Shown here one piece after another: positions 52,009-60,790 of a stretch of DNA of 64,000 bases. The position numbers were made by a program, and so were the translations under genes. The stretch spans positions 1,409,501 to 1,473,500 of the forward strand of contig NZ_JACBZI010000001.1 in assembly GCF_013408145.1 (NCBI RefSeq), in the 5' to 3' direction. The notes beneath the pieces were generated by a model, which searched no databases, was not told the DNA's origin, and saw only the letters and a list, made by a program, of their open reading frames with translations. This DNA comes from Nocardioides marinus. Its GTDB lineage: Bacteria; Actinomycetota; Actinomycetes; Propionibacteriales; Nocardioidaceae. Each line of letters begins with the position of its first letter. The first letter of the stretch is position 1.

Positions 52009-54476
52009 CGTGCCATGCCTTCCTCGGCCAAGGATCGCGCGGAATTGCATTCATCCCACATGCCGAGCAGCTCGAAGTCCCTCGCGACGTCTGCGTAGAC
52101 GTCGCGTGCTTCTGCGGCCTTTCCGAAGGCCTTCAGGCTCCGTGCTCGTCCTTCCTTGGCGCGGGTGGCGAGGCGGACATCGCGGTGTGTGGCAAGGAAG
52201 GCCAGGCAATCCTCGTACGCCGCCAGCGCCGTGTCTGGGTCGCTGGCCCCTTCTGCGATCAGTCCCTGGAGGTGTGCAAGATGCGCCTGTCCCCGGACCC
52301 ATTCCGCTTCACCGGGACCACCGAGGTTCGCTGCTGCCTGCTCGTACTGCCGGCGTGCCGCATCGAGGTCACCGATCATGCAACTGACCTCGCCCAGGTA
52401 CTTCTGGGTGGCGAAGACTCCACGTCGGTCCGAAAGGGAGATCGCTTCTGCAAGTCCCTGAGAAAGCCATCGCGTCGCTTCCTCGGCGTCTCCCAGTGCC
52501 AACGCCAGTTGGCCCGAGAAGTCAGATAACCGCATCCGCTCGTACGGAACATCGGATCTCCGGAGGAGCAGTTCACTCTCACTCTTGTGCACGTTCGCCA
52601 TGTCGAGATCCATGCGCAGGACTGAGAGCCAGAGCAGGCGGTTCGACAGTCGGAGGCGCTCGGCGATGTTTGGTGCTGCGAGCTTTGCGCTGCTCACGTA
52701 GTGCTCGAACTCGTCCCACAGCCCTTCGGTGAGCCAGAAGAAGGCCATCGACGTCACGAACTTGTGGAACAACTGCTTGTCGCGGGTGTGAGCGTGGTCA
52801 ATTGCACCGATCACGTTGGAGTGTTCCTGCCGCAGCAATTCCAGTACTCCGCTGTCGAGGTCTACAGTGAACGCGCGATCCGCCAGATCCCGGTGCCAGG
52901 ACAACCATCGCTGCGTCACGCGATTCTTTAGGGCGATGTCGCGCCCCAGGTCGCCACGCACGAAGTCTCGCGTGAGCGACAACATGTTGAAGCGTCCGTC
53001 CTTGTAGTTGAGAAGCGACATGGCGTTCAGGTTTCGCAGGGCGCGTGTCCTTGCGACGTCGCGGGGAGCATCCGAAAGCCCGGCCACCCATCCAAGTGCT
53101 TCCGCAGATGCTCCGTCGACGAACAGGGATGTGGCGTAGAGCAACTCGCGTTCGTTAGCGTGATTGGCGTCGCTCAGCCGCTCCACGGACTCGTGAAAGG
53201 CGAACTCGGCGTAGTCTCCGTTTGCGCTTCGGAGCCGATCCAATGCTTCAGACAGCGGGTAACCGATTGCCAACTGTCCGAGCGTGAAGAATATGGCAAG
53301 AGGGACGCCATCCGTCTCCCGGGCAAGGGCCTCGACTTCGTCGTCGCTCAGATCAACGTCGAGAGCCGCGGCGTGGGCCCGAACCAGTTCTTGTGCCGCT
53401 TCCCCGCGGAGGCCGGAGAGTCGGCGGAAAGTGCCGCTCTCGAGGCGGTGGCGCGATGTCGCCAGCACTTTGGTCGGCACGGGAGGGTGTTCGATGAACG
53501 ACAACACTGCCGTATCCTCCACGGTCTCTAGGTTGTCCACGATGAGCAGGACACGGTTGTCGTGATCTGAGAGGACATCCGTGATGATCGCAGCTCGCTC
53601 CTCGGGCCCCTTCTCCATGATGTCGGTTCGACGAAGCGTCATTGCGATGGCCCTGTAGAGGTCATCGATGGTGCGAAGGCGAGGCGGGAGCGACCGGATC
53701 TCGACTGTTAGCTCGGTCATCTTGCCGCTGATCCACACGATGGCCGCGAAGTCTTCGCTGGTTCCCTCATCCACGTATGAGTACGCGATGGACTTCGCCA
53801 GCGCAGTCTTACCTACTCCGCCCACGCCGTCGATTAGCACGACGTCCTTGGAGCTGTGCGGATATGGGCGGAGCCAGTTTCGGATGTCCTTCACAGCCGA
53901 ATCCCGCCCAATGAGCTCGTGCGGGTCACGCGGCGGCACGTTGTGCAGAAGAGAGCGTTGACCGCGCTCCAACTTTCTCAGCATGTCGAGCAGCTCTGCT
54001 CGCAAGGTGCTGAATCTTGCCTGCGTGGTCGCGAGACAACCCGAGAAGTCCGGGAGATCGACTCTCCAGAGAGAGAGAGCTTCGTCAGCTCGCGTCTGCG
54101 CAGCCTCGTGGCGCTTGTTCCGAGCAGCTTCGAGCGCCTCGTATGCAAGGCGCTCAAAGTGCAGGACATCGACTTGGTCGGGCGAGATCTTCCAGCCGAA
54201 CGGGGTCTGCAGGATCGGTAGGTCGTTCTTATTCCTACTGATTCCTGACTCCACGGTCTTATCGCTTACGCCGAGGTCCTCGGAGAGCGTGCCCAGGGAG
54301 AGTCGCCGCAGGTTCTTCTGCATGGCAAGGTAGGCGAGCGCCTCTTTCGTGGTCCCGTTAGGGAGTTTGACGGGCTCGGCTCCGCCTTCGACGGACCACT
54401 CAACGGTGAACTCCCCTCCGAGGAACGAGATCCGAAGGGATGCGGGGTCGCGCGGGCTGTCCGGTGGCGTTCTCAC
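52005..54476 (-). CDS. SARP-like STAND (NB-ARC) NTPase with C-terminal TPR-like repeats
   Basis: This 823-residue protein has a winged-helix region (about 15-100) and a BTAD-like helical region (about 103-170) as in SARP/AfsR regulators. The NB-ARC NTPase has Walker A GVGGVGKT (217-224), Walker B LLIVDN (310-315), VLATSRHR and the GVPLA motif (390-394). TPR-like helices follow to the end. The GTG 54476 start has GGAGG 5 nt upstream and overlaps the stop of a 70-residue gene. It may be an AfsR-like regulator or a STAND-type defence sensor; the operon suggests it controls or uses the two enzymes. Confidence 0.82.
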   Translation of the reverse strand: MRTPPDSPRDPASLRISFLGGEFTVEWSVEGGAEPVKLPNGTTKEALAYLAMQKNLRRLSLGTLSEDLGVSDKTVESGISRNKNDLPILQTPFGWKISPDQVDVLHFERLAYEALEAARNKRHEAAQTRADEALSLWRVDLPDFSGCLATTQARFSTLRAELLDMLRKLERGQRSLLHNVPPRDPHELIGRDSAVKDIRNWLRPYPHSSKDVVLIDGVGGVGKTALAKSIAYSYVDEGTSEDFAAIVWISGKMTELTVEIRSLPPRLRTIDDLYRAIAMTLRRTDIMEKGPEERAAIITDVLSDHDNRVLLIVDNLETVEDTAVLSFIEHPPVPTKVLATSRHRLESGTFRRLSGLRGEAAQELVRAHAAALDVDLSDDEVEALARETDGVPLAIFFTLGQLAIGYPLSEALDRLRSANGDYAEFAFHESVERLSDANHANERELLYATSLFVDGASAEALGWVAGLSDAPRDVARTRALRNLNAMSLLNYKDGRFNMLSLTRDFVRGDLGRDIALKNRVTQRWLSWHRDLADRAFTVDLDSGVLELLRQEHSNVIGAIDHAHTRDKQLFHKFVTSMAFFWLTEGLWDEFEHYVSSAKLAAPNIAERLRLSNRLLWLSVLRMDLDMANVHKSESELLLRRSDVPYERMRLSDFSGQLALALGDAEEATRWLSQGLAEAISLSDRRGVFATQKYLGEVSCMIGDLDAARRQYEQAAANLGGPGEAEWVRGQAHLAHLQGLIAEGASDPDTALAAYEDCLAFLATHRDVRLATRAKEGRARSLKAFGKAAEARDVYADVARDFELLGMWDECNSARSLAEEGMAR

Positions 54477-54685
54477 ATCGCCTCCGACGGGGCTGCCGGC
54501 GGGAACGACACGCGCCCGACGGCCTCGCTGGCGAGGACAGTCACCAGCAGTCCCACGACACCCGGAGCTGCCTCTGCACACCAAGCAGGCAACCGCAGCG
54601 ACTGCTGCCGCGACGGAGTGAGCCACCGGCGAAGAGCCTGGTTGGCCGCGATTGCCGCGATACCGACCGACATGCGAGCGATCAT
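54473..54685 (-). CDS. 70-residue protein, first gene of the STAND operon
   Basis: The frame MIARMSVGIAAIAANQALRR continues with WLTPSRQQSLRLPAWCAEAA and a hydrophobic stretch GVVGLLVTVLASEAVG. ATG 54685 follows CCAGGAGG at the right spacing, and the stop overlaps the GTG of the NTPase gene. The family is unknown. One cysteine and a possible short membrane segment are visible. Its coupling to the NTPase suggests a dedicated partner or peptide ligand. Confidence 0.6.
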   Translation of the reverse strand: MIARMSVGIAAIAANQALRRWLTPSRQQSLRLPAWCAEAAPGVVGLLVTVLASEAVGRVSFPPAAPSEAM

Positions 54686-55045
54686 GGATGCCTCCTGGAC
54701 CTCATGTGCTGCTTATGCAACCAGACCTCGCTTGCACGCGCGTTGCGATCCGTCTGCTCACGGAAGCAACGCATCGTCGACCGCGGGCGGTGGTCGGGCG
54801 TTATGCAAGCGGCGTGCAAGACCACCTTTCGACTAAGGCGCGCGACCGTGCCTCCAACCGTGTCGACCGGAACACCGGATCGCGTCGGGCAGGGCAGCGA
54901 CCGGCGCCTGGGGTTCGAAGCGGAGCGGGGCGGGACGACGAGTCAGGTCGCCGGGGATTCGTTGCAGGCACGTATCCCCGGATGTGCCTTGAACCGCGGT
55001 CCAACGAATCCATTCTTGGGGCGCAGTGGGTACGCACAAGGATGA
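54686..55045. promoter_or_regulatory. Promoter-side region of the STAND operon
   Basis: I see no gene in this stretch. TTATGCAA occurs at 54713-54720 and 54801-54808, and around the second copy TGCAAG is repeated 5 bp apart. Read on the minus strand these give TTGCATAA, possibly -10-like or regulator sites for the operon starting at 54685. Confidence 0.35.
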
Positions 55046-55105
55046 GAAACGGCGCCTGACGCTGGAAGACGTTGAAAGACGTTTTCGCAGGTCAGGCGCC
55101 GTTTC
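55046..55105 (-). terminator. Element-supplied hairpin downstream of glnA
   Basis: GAAACGGCGCCTGAC (55046-55060) pairs exactly with GTCAGGCGCCGTTTC (55091-55105). It lies just inside the right attachment repeat and probably terminates glnA now that its native hairpin is 20 kb away. Confidence 0.65.
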
Positions 55106-55138
55106 AGGCATGTAGCCGCAGGTCAAGCGAGACCCGGG

Positions 55139-55155
55139 ATCAGATGTCGTAGTAG
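55139..55155. repeat. Right attachment repeat within the glnA 3' end
   Basis: ATCAGATGTCGTAGTAG covers the glnA stop and its last codons (Tyr-Tyr-Asp-Ile). It is an exact copy of 34731-34747, so integration rebuilds the coding end. Confidence 0.75.
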
Positions 55156-56558
55156 AGCTCGAACTCGTGCGGGTGCGGCCGCAGCTGCACGGGCGCGATC
55201 TCGTGCTCGCGCTTGTAGCTGATCCAGGTCTCGATCAGGTCGGGCGTGAAGACGTTCCCCACGGTGAGGAAGTCGTGGTCGGCCTCGAGGGCGTCGAGGA
55301 CGGCACCGAGGCTGGTCGGCACCTGCTCGATCTCGGCCATCTCGTCCGGCGGGAGCTCGTAGATGTCCTTGTCGATCGGAGCGGCGGGCTCGATCTTGTT
55401 CTTGATGCCGTCGACACCGGCGAGCATGAGGGCCGCGAAGGCGAGGTAGGGGTTCGCCGACGGGTCGGGGAACCGGGTCTCGACGCGCTTGGCCTTGGGG
55501 TTCGACCCGGTGATCGGGATCCGGACCGAGGCGGAGCGGTTGCGCGAGGAGTACACCAGCGAGATCGGGGCCTCGTAGCCCGGCACCAGGCGGTGGTAGG
55601 AGTTCACCGTGGGGTTGGTGAACGCCAGCAGCGCCGGGGCGTGCTTGAGGATGCCGCCGATGTACCAGCGGGCCATGTCCGAGAGGCCGCCGTACCCGGT
55701 CTCGGAGTAGAACAGCGGGTCGCCGTCCTTCCACAGCGACTGGTGGACGTGCATGCCCGAGCCGTTGTCACCGAAGATCGGCTTGGGCATGAAGGTGACC
55801 GACTTGCCGGCGTGCCAGGCGGTGTTCTTGATGATGTACTTGAACTTCATCACGTCGTCCGCGGCCTTGAGCAGCGTGTCGAAGCGGTAGTTGATCTCGG
55901 CCTGGCCCGCGGTGCCGACCTCGTGGTGGGCGCGCTCGACGAGCAGGCCCGACGCCTCGAGGTTCTTGACCATGTCGTCGCGCAGGTCGCCGTAGTGGTC
56001 GTACGGCGCGACGGGGAAGTAGCCGCCCTTGAAGCGGGTCTTGTAGCCCCGGTTGTCACCCTCCTTGCCGGAGTTCCACCACCCCTCCTCGGAGTCGATG
56101 TGGAAGTAGCCCTCGTTGGGCGCGGTGGAGTAGCGCACCGAGTCGAAGATGTAGAACTCCGCCTCCGGCGCGAAGAACGCGGTGTCGGCGATGCCGGTGG
56201 TGGAGAGGTAGGCCAGCGCCTTGCGCGCGATGTTGCGCGGGTCGCGGGAGTAGGCCTCGCCCGAGATCGGGTCGTGGATGAAGAAGTTCAGCGCCAGGGT
56301 CTTCGACGTCCGGAACGGGTCGATGTAGGCCGTCGTCGGGTCCGGGAACAGCGACATGTCGGACTCGTTGATGGCCTGGAAGCCGCGGATCGAGGACCCG
56401 TCGAAGGCCAGACCGTCCGTGGCGACCGACTCGTCGAACGAGGACACCGGGACCGTGAAGTGCTGCATGATGCCGGGAAGGTCGCAGAAGCGGATGTCGA
56501 TCATCTCGACACCCTCGTCCTTCACGTACTTGAGGAGCTCCTCGAAGCTCTGGAACAT
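55140..56558 (-). CDS. glnA: Glutamine synthetase type I
   Basis: This 472-residue GSI makes glutamine from glutamate, ammonia and ATP as a dodecamer. Standard blocks are present: [13 protein letters not shown] (glutamate/metal region), [27 protein letters not shown], and IYELPPDE with the conserved tyrosine used for adenylylation in GSI-beta enzymes. The C-terminus is ELYYDI, whose codons form the element attachment site. A complete GlnR box lies about 110-147 bp before the start. ATG 56558 follows an AGGAGG site. Confidence 0.97.
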   Translation of the reverse strand: MFQSFEELLKYVKDEGVEMIDIRFCDLPGIMQHFTVPVSSFDESVATDGLAFDGSSIRGFQAINESDMSLFPDPTTAYIDPFRTSKTLALNFFIHDPISGEAYSRDPRNIARKALAYLSTTGIADTAFFAPEAEFYIFDSVRYSTAPNEGYFHIDSEEGWWNSGKEGDNRGYKTRFKGGYFPVAPYDHYGDLRDDMVKNLEASGLLVERAHHEVGTAGQAEINYRFDTLLKAADDVMKFKYIIKNTAWHAGKSVTFMPKPIFGDNGSGMHVHQSLWKDGDPLFYSETGYGGLSDMARWYIGGILKHAPALLAFTNPTVNSYHRLVPGYEAPISLVYSSRNRSASVRIPITGSNPKAKRVETRFPDPSANPYLAFAALMLAGVDGIKNKIEPAAPIDKDIYELPPDEMAEIEQVPTSLGAVLDALEADHDFLTVGNVFTPDLIETWISYKREHEIAPVQLRPHPHEFELYYDI

Positions 56559-56650
56559 TCGTCCTCCTGAGGCCGTCCCAGCGCGGGGCAGCCGGCCGAT
56601 CGGTGAAGAGTGGTCAGCCCTCGGCGACGTTGCCTCAGACTTCAGCCCTC

Positions 56651-56705
56651 ACCCTAGGAGGGGAGGGGTTTCTCGACCGTATCGGATGTGTTTCGCCGAT
56701 GTAAC
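56651..56705 (-). promoter_or_regulatory. GlnR box and -10 of glnA
   Basis: Read on the minus strand: GTTAC-n6-GAAAC-n6-GATAC-n6-GAAAC (56705-56668), a complete four-half-site GlnR motif, then TAGGGT at 56656-56651 as -10. The box covers the -35 region, where GlnR activates glnA in actinobacteria. Confidence 0.85.
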
Positions 56706-56753
56706 AGCCGTCCGAGCGGGGCTGCCGACCGAGGGGCTCATAGGGTGTAGGTC

Positions 56754-57182
56754 GTGAGCAGCACCGCGCACCCGTCCGCCCCCGTGACCGTGCCCGACGC
56801 CGCGTCCTGGCCGCGCCGGATGCTGGCACTGGCCGTCGACTGGTTCGCGTGCCTGCTGGTGGTCGGGCTCTTCACCCCGGTGTACGGCGCCGAGGCCGGG
56901 TCGGCCTCGGGGTTCGTCGTCCTGGGCGTCTTCGTCCTGGAGTCCGCCCTGCTCACCGCCACCATCGGCGGCTCCTTCGGCCAGGTCGCCACCCGGTTGC
57001 GCGTCGTCCGGGTCACCGGCGAGGCCCGCCCCGTCGACCTGCTGCCCGCCGTGCTGCGCCAGGTGCTGGTCGCCCTCGTCATCCCACCGCTGGTCTTCAA
57101 GCCCGACGGGCGGGGCCTGCACGACATCGCCGCCGGCACCGTCTGCGTGACACTCCAGACCGCCCGGGGGAGTGAGTCGTAG
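56754..57182 (+). CDS. RDD-family membrane protein
   Basis: This 142-residue protein has RDD features: an Arg near SWPRRMLALAVDWF, an Asp-containing helix, and GSFGQVATRLRVVRV after the second helix. It has three hydrophobic helices. The function is unknown in general, sometimes linked to ion exchange or stress. GTG 56754 has TAGGGT 7 nt upstream and no ribosome-binding site, so it is probably leaderless. It is divergent from glnA, a common actinobacterial order. Confidence 0.85.
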   Translation: MSSTAHPSAPVTVPDAASWPRRMLALAVDWFACLLVVGLFTPVYGAEAGSASGFVVLGVFVLESALLTATIGGSFGQVATRLRVVRVTGEARPVDLLPAVLRQVLVALVIPPLVFKPDGRGLHDIAAGTVCVTLQTARGSES

Positions 57183-57191
57183 GCTCGGGGC

Positions 57192-58025
57192 ATGCGCACC
57201 CGCCTCGCCGCCCTGGCCCTGACCCTGCCCCTCGGCCTCGCGGCACTCACCGCCTGCGAGGACGACTCCTCCGCGGCCGGCGACGCCCCCGCGAGCACCG
57301 GCTCCACGAGTGGCGCTGATGCCGGCGGGGCCGGCGCCGAGGTCCCCGAGGTCTCCGAGGGCGAGGAGCTGAGCGCCGAGGAGTTCGGCGCGCTGATGGT
57401 CGCGGCCTTCGAGAAGGCCACCACCGCCGACCTGGTGATGTCGATGACCGCCGGGGGGCAGGACATCGAGGTGACGGGTCAGGCCGACTACTCCAGCGAC
57501 CCGGTCTCGATGCGCATGGAGATGACCGGCATGGGCGGCACCGGCGACATGGAGATCATCGTCGTCGACAACGCGATGTACATGAAGCTCGCCGTCATGA
57601 GCGACAAGTTCCTCAAGCTCGACCTCGACGACCCCGACAACCCGGTCGGCGGCTCCTTCACCGGCCAGCTCGACCCTCGCGCACAGGCCGAGGTGATCGA
57701 GCAGGGCCTGCAGACCGCGACGTACGTCGGGCAGGAGGAGGTCGACGGCGAGACCCTCGACCACTACACCGCCGTCGTGGACTCCCAGGCGATGCTCGAT
57801 CAGCTCGAGGGCGCCGGCGACGTGGCCGGCCAGCTTCCGGAGACCGTGACCTACGAGCTGTGGCTGACCGAGGACGGCCTCTACCGCCAGATGGAGATCG
57901 ACATGGGTGCGGTCGCCGGCGAGATGCTGATGCGCTTCGAGGACTGGGGCACCGACGTCGACATCGAGGCGCCGCCGGCCAGCCAGGTCACCGACATGGG
58001 TGACATGGCCGGGATGATGGGCTGA
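57192..58025 (+). CDS. Secreted lipoprotein, LppX/LprG-like
   Basis: This 277-residue protein has a lipoprotein signal ending LAALTAC, with Cys22 as the probable lipidation site. A Ser/Gly/Ala-rich linker leads to a domain with repeated methionines (SMRMEMTGMGGTGDMEI) and YELWLTEDGLYRQMEIDMG, similar to LppX/LprG-type lipid carriers of mycobacteria. Its start lies 9 bp after the RDD gene. Cargo unknown. Confidence 0.72.
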   Translation: MRTRLAALALTLPLGLAALTACEDDSSAAGDAPASTGSTSGADAGGAGAEVPEVSEGEELSAEEFGALMVAAFEKATTADLVMSMTAGGQDIEVTGQADYSSDPVSMRMEMTGMGGTGDMEIIVVDNAMYMKLAVMSDKFLKLDLDDPDNPVGGSFTGQLDPRAQAEVIEQGLQTATYVGQEEVDGETLDHYTAVVDSQAMLDQLEGAGDVAGQLPETVTYELWLTEDGLYRQMEIDMGAVAGEMLMRFEDWGTDVDIEAPPASQVTDMGDMAGMMG

Positions 58026-58053
58026 GTCTCGACAGGCTCGACCGACGCAGCGG

Positions 58054-58761
58054 TCAGCGCCCGCGCATCTGGCCGCGCATCCCCTTCATGCTGGTGGGGA
58101 TCGGACCCTTGGGCAGCGGGAGCGTGCCGCGGGTCGCGTCGAGCGCCTTGATCCGGTTGAGCACGTCGGTCATGTCGGCCGGGCGCAGCTGGCGCTTCAT
58201 CTTCTGCAGGTGACGCATCAGCTTGGGCAGCGGGACCTCGCCCTCGCCGCGACCGCAGACGACCTCGTGGATCGGCACGTCGACGGCGACGCGCTCGTGC
58301 TTGCGGCGCTCGGAGGCCAGCAGGCTGCGGACCCGGCTGGTCTGGCCCTCGCCGACCAGGACGATGCCCGGAGGGCCGACCACGCGGTGCACGACGTCCT
58401 GCTGCTTGGTGAACCCGACGGCCGGGTCGACCTTCCAGCCGCGCTTGAGCACGTTGAGGGCGGCCGCGGCGGCGCCGGGCTGACCCTCCATCTGGGAGTA
58501 CGCCGAGGTCTGGGCCTTGCGGCTGAAGACGATCAGCACCGCCAGGGTGCCGAGCAGCAGCCCGCCGATGACCGAGAGGATCCACTCGATGATGCCGCTG
58601 CCGGGAAGGATCTTGAAGAGCGTGAAGCCGATCGCACCGGCGAGCAGGAAGGTGCCGAGCAGGAGCAGACCGATGCGCGGGTAGGTGCGCTTGGTGATCC
58701 GGTAGGTCTCTGCGATCTGCTGGCGTCGGTTCATGGCGCCGGGGGTGTCGCTCTTGGCCAT
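58054..58761 (-). CDS. DUF4191 membrane protein
   Basis: This 235-residue protein has two helices (about 30-51 and 59-80) and a cytoplasmic domain with VGPPGIVLVGEG and RRKHERVAVDVPIHEVVCG. DUF4191 genes are found beside lipA in many actinobacteria. Its function is unknown. It starts 41 bp downstream of the lipA stop on the same strand. ATG 58761 is taken as the start. Confidence 0.85.
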   Translation of the reverse strand: MAKSDTPGAMNRRQQIAETYRITKRTYPRIGLLLLGTFLLAGAIGFTLFKILPGSGIIEWILSVIGGLLLGTLAVLIVFSRKAQTSAYSQMEGQPGAAAAALNVLKRGWKVDPAVGFTKQQDVVHRVVGPPGIVLVGEGQTSRVRSLLASERRKHERVAVDVPIHEVVCGRGEGEVPLPKLMRHLQKMKRQLRPADMTDVLNRIKALDATRGTLPLPKGPIPTSMKGMRGQMRGR

Positions 58762-58802
58762 CGCTGGGGCAAGCCTCGTCTGCTCGTGGGGGCCTGAACG
58801 GG

Positions 58803-59744
58803 TCAGGCGGACGCGCCCTGGCGCGCGTCCATCGCCTGACGGTACAGCCGACCGGCGCGGTAGGACGAACGGACCAGGGGTCCGGACATCACGCCGGAGA
58901 AACCGATCTCGTCGGCCTCGTCCTTGAGCTCCACGAACTCCTCGGGCTTGACCCAGCGCTCCACGGGGTGGTGGCGCACGGAGGGGCGGAGGTACTGGGT
59001 GATGGTGATCAGCTCGCAGCCTGCCGCGTGCAGGTCGCGCAGCGCCTGGCTGACCTCCTCACGGGTCTCGCCCATGCCGAGGATGAGGTTGGACTTGGTG
59101 ACCAGACCGAAGTCGCGGGCCTGGGTGATGACGTCCAGCGAGCGCTCGTAGCGGAACGCCGGACGGATGCGCTTGAAGATCCGCGGCACGGTCTCCACGT
59201 TGTGGGCCAGCACCTCGGGGCGGGACTCGAAGACCTCGGCCAGCAGGTCGGGCTTGCCGTTGAAGTCGGGGATGAGGTTCTCCACCCCGGTCTCCGGGTT
59301 GAGCTCGTGGATCTGGCGCACGGTCTCGGCGTAGAGCCAGGCGCCGCCGTCCTCGAGGTCGTCACGGGCGACGCCGGTGATCGTGGAGTAGCGCAGACCC
59401 ATGGTGCGCACCGACTCCGCGACGCGACGCGGCTCGTCGCGGTCCAGCGGCGCGGGCTTGCCGGTGTCGATCTGGCAGAAGTCGCAGCGTCGGGTGCACT
59501 GCTCGCCGCCGATGAGGAAGGTGGCCTCGCGGTCCTCCCAGCACTCGAAGATGTTGGGGCAGCCGGCCTCCTGGCACACGGTGTGCAGGCCCTCGCCCTT
59601 CACCAGGCTCTGGAGCTCCTTGTACTGCGGGCCCATCGTGGCCCGGGTCTTGATCCACTCCGGCTTGCGCTCGATCGGGGTCTCCGCGTTGCGGACCTCC
59701 AGTCGGAGGAGCTTCCTGCCGTCGGGTGCTGGTGCCTGTGCCAC
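58803..59744 (-). CDS. lipA: Lipoyl synthase
   Basis: This 313-residue radical-SAM enzyme inserts two sulfurs into protein-bound octanoyl groups. The auxiliary [4Fe-4S] cluster ligands are Cys57, Cys62 and Cys68 ([12 protein letters not shown]), and the radical-SAM ligands are Cys83, Cys87 and Cys90 (CTRRCDFC). GTG 59744 is preferred to an upstream in-frame start, since TACAGT lies 7 nt before it and no ribosome-binding site is present. It works with lipB, encoded 2 kb away. Confidence 0.96.
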   Translation of the reverse strand: MAQAPAPDGRKLLRLEVRNAETPIERKPEWIKTRATMGPQYKELQSLVKGEGLHTVCQEAGCPNIFECWEDREATFLIGGEQCTRRCDFCQIDTGKPAPLDRDEPRRVAESVRTMGLRYSTITGVARDDLEDGGAWLYAETVRQIHELNPETGVENLIPDFNGKPDLLAEVFESRPEVLAHNVETVPRIFKRIRPAFRYERSLDVITQARDFGLVTKSNLILGMGETREEVSQALRDLHAAGCELITITQYLRPSVRHHPVERWVKPEEFVELKDEADEIGFSGVMSGPLVRSSYRAGRLYRQAMDARQGASA

Positions 59745-59818
59745 GGGCTCGACTGTACGCCGGTGGCCCAGGTCACCCCCCAATCGCCAGCGGCCCCCCG
59801 TGGCACCCGCGGCGCGGC

Positions 59819-60790
59819 TCAGGGGACGTCGCGGCGGCGGAAGGAGCCGGCCGAGGCGACGCAGGCCAGCAGCAGCGCCGACCCGAGGTAGATCGCCCCG
59901 TCGCGAGCGGTGATCCGTGACTCCGCGGAACAGTCCTCCTGCGGGCCGGCGGTGCCGTTGCGACAGGCCGGGGTGAGCGCCGACTCGTCGTAGTAGATGA
60001 CCTCGCCCTGCATCACCGCGGCCACGTTCAACGGCGGGGTCCAGCGCTGGGTGGTCTGCCCCACGATCCCCAGCAGGGCCCCGCTGGCGACCGCCAGCCC
60101 GAACAGCACGCCCACGGTGGCGACGGTGCTGCGGAAGAGCATCGTCAGCGCGTAGCCGCCCAGCGCCGTGGCACCCGCGAGCACGCCGGTGCGCAGGGCC
60201 TGCCGGTAGCCGTCGCCCGCCACGGCGTCGGGAACGGTGATGTCGCGCGCGGCAGCGAGGGTCACCAGGCCCGACCAGTACGCCGACAGCACCGCCGTGG
60301 CCAGCAGGAGGCAGGTGAGGGTGACCGCCAGGGCCTTGGTGACCCAGACCCGGCCCCGGCGTGGCTCGAAGAGCAGTTGGTTGCTCATCGAGCCGGTGTT
60401 CCAGTCGTGCCCCACGAAGGTGGTGCCGAGCAGCAGCACGAGCACGAGGACGAGGGTGCCCGCGGCGAGCACGGTGCCGTCGAGCTCCAGCTGGGGCTGG
60501 AGGGGTGCCCGTCCGCCGTACCAGTCGGCCACCATCTCACGGCACATGCTCGCCTCGATGGTCTCGCCACGCTCGTCGGAGTACTGCTCGGGACGCCGTT
60601 CGCAACGGGTCACCTCGCGCTGCGCGTAGCGGTCGACGAGCAGCGCGTCCAGGTCGGACTCGCTCATCGGCCGGGTGCTCCACGCGGTGCTGGCCAGCAG
60701 CAGGGCGGGGAGCACGACGGCGGCCACGAGCAGCAGCAGCACGGCACGGCGCCAGCGCAGCCGGGTCAGCTCCACCAGCAGCCCCCTCAT
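59819..60790 (-). CDS. ABC-2-type exporter permease
   Basis: This 323-residue membrane protein has six or so helices, with a large first extracellular loop (about 35-110; two Cys). It contains [30 protein letters not shown], the typical permease motif of ABC-2 family members acting in antibiotic or unknown export. ATG 60790 overlaps the stop of the ATPase gene (ATGA). The late segment [21 protein letters not shown] is extracellular. Substrate unknown. Confidence 0.85.
   Translation of the reverse strand: MRGLLVELTRLRWRRAVLLLLVAAVVLPALLLASTAWSTRPMSESDLDALLVDRYAQREVTRCERRPEQYSDERGETIEASMCREMVADWYGGRAPLQPQLELDGTVLAAGTLVLVLVLLLGTTFVGHDWNTGSMSNQLLFEPRRGRVWVTKALAVTLTCLLLATAVLSAYWSGLVTLAAARDITVPDAVAGDGYRQALRTGVLAGATALGGYALTMLFRSTVATVGVLFGLAVASGALLGIVGQTTQRWTPPLNVAAVMQGEVIYYDESALTPACRNGTAGPQEDCSAESRITARDGAIYLGSALLLACVASAGSFRRRDVP

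Larger units (their letters stand above)
34731..55155. mobile_element. Integrated element at the 3' end of glnA (20.4 kb)
   Basis: A 17-bp direct repeat, ATCAGATGTCGTAGTAG, bounds this segment. The right copy encodes the last codons and stop of glnA (YYDI). A tyrosine-recombinase remnant lies 36 bp inside the left repeat, the usual place for an integrase. The interior carries ssb, a TraD-like coupling ATPase fragment, restriction/modification genes and cargo. Many interior genes are less GC-rich than the flanks. No relaxase or VirB4 gene is visible. It is best read as a decayed integrative conjugative or mobilisable element. Confidence 0.75.
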
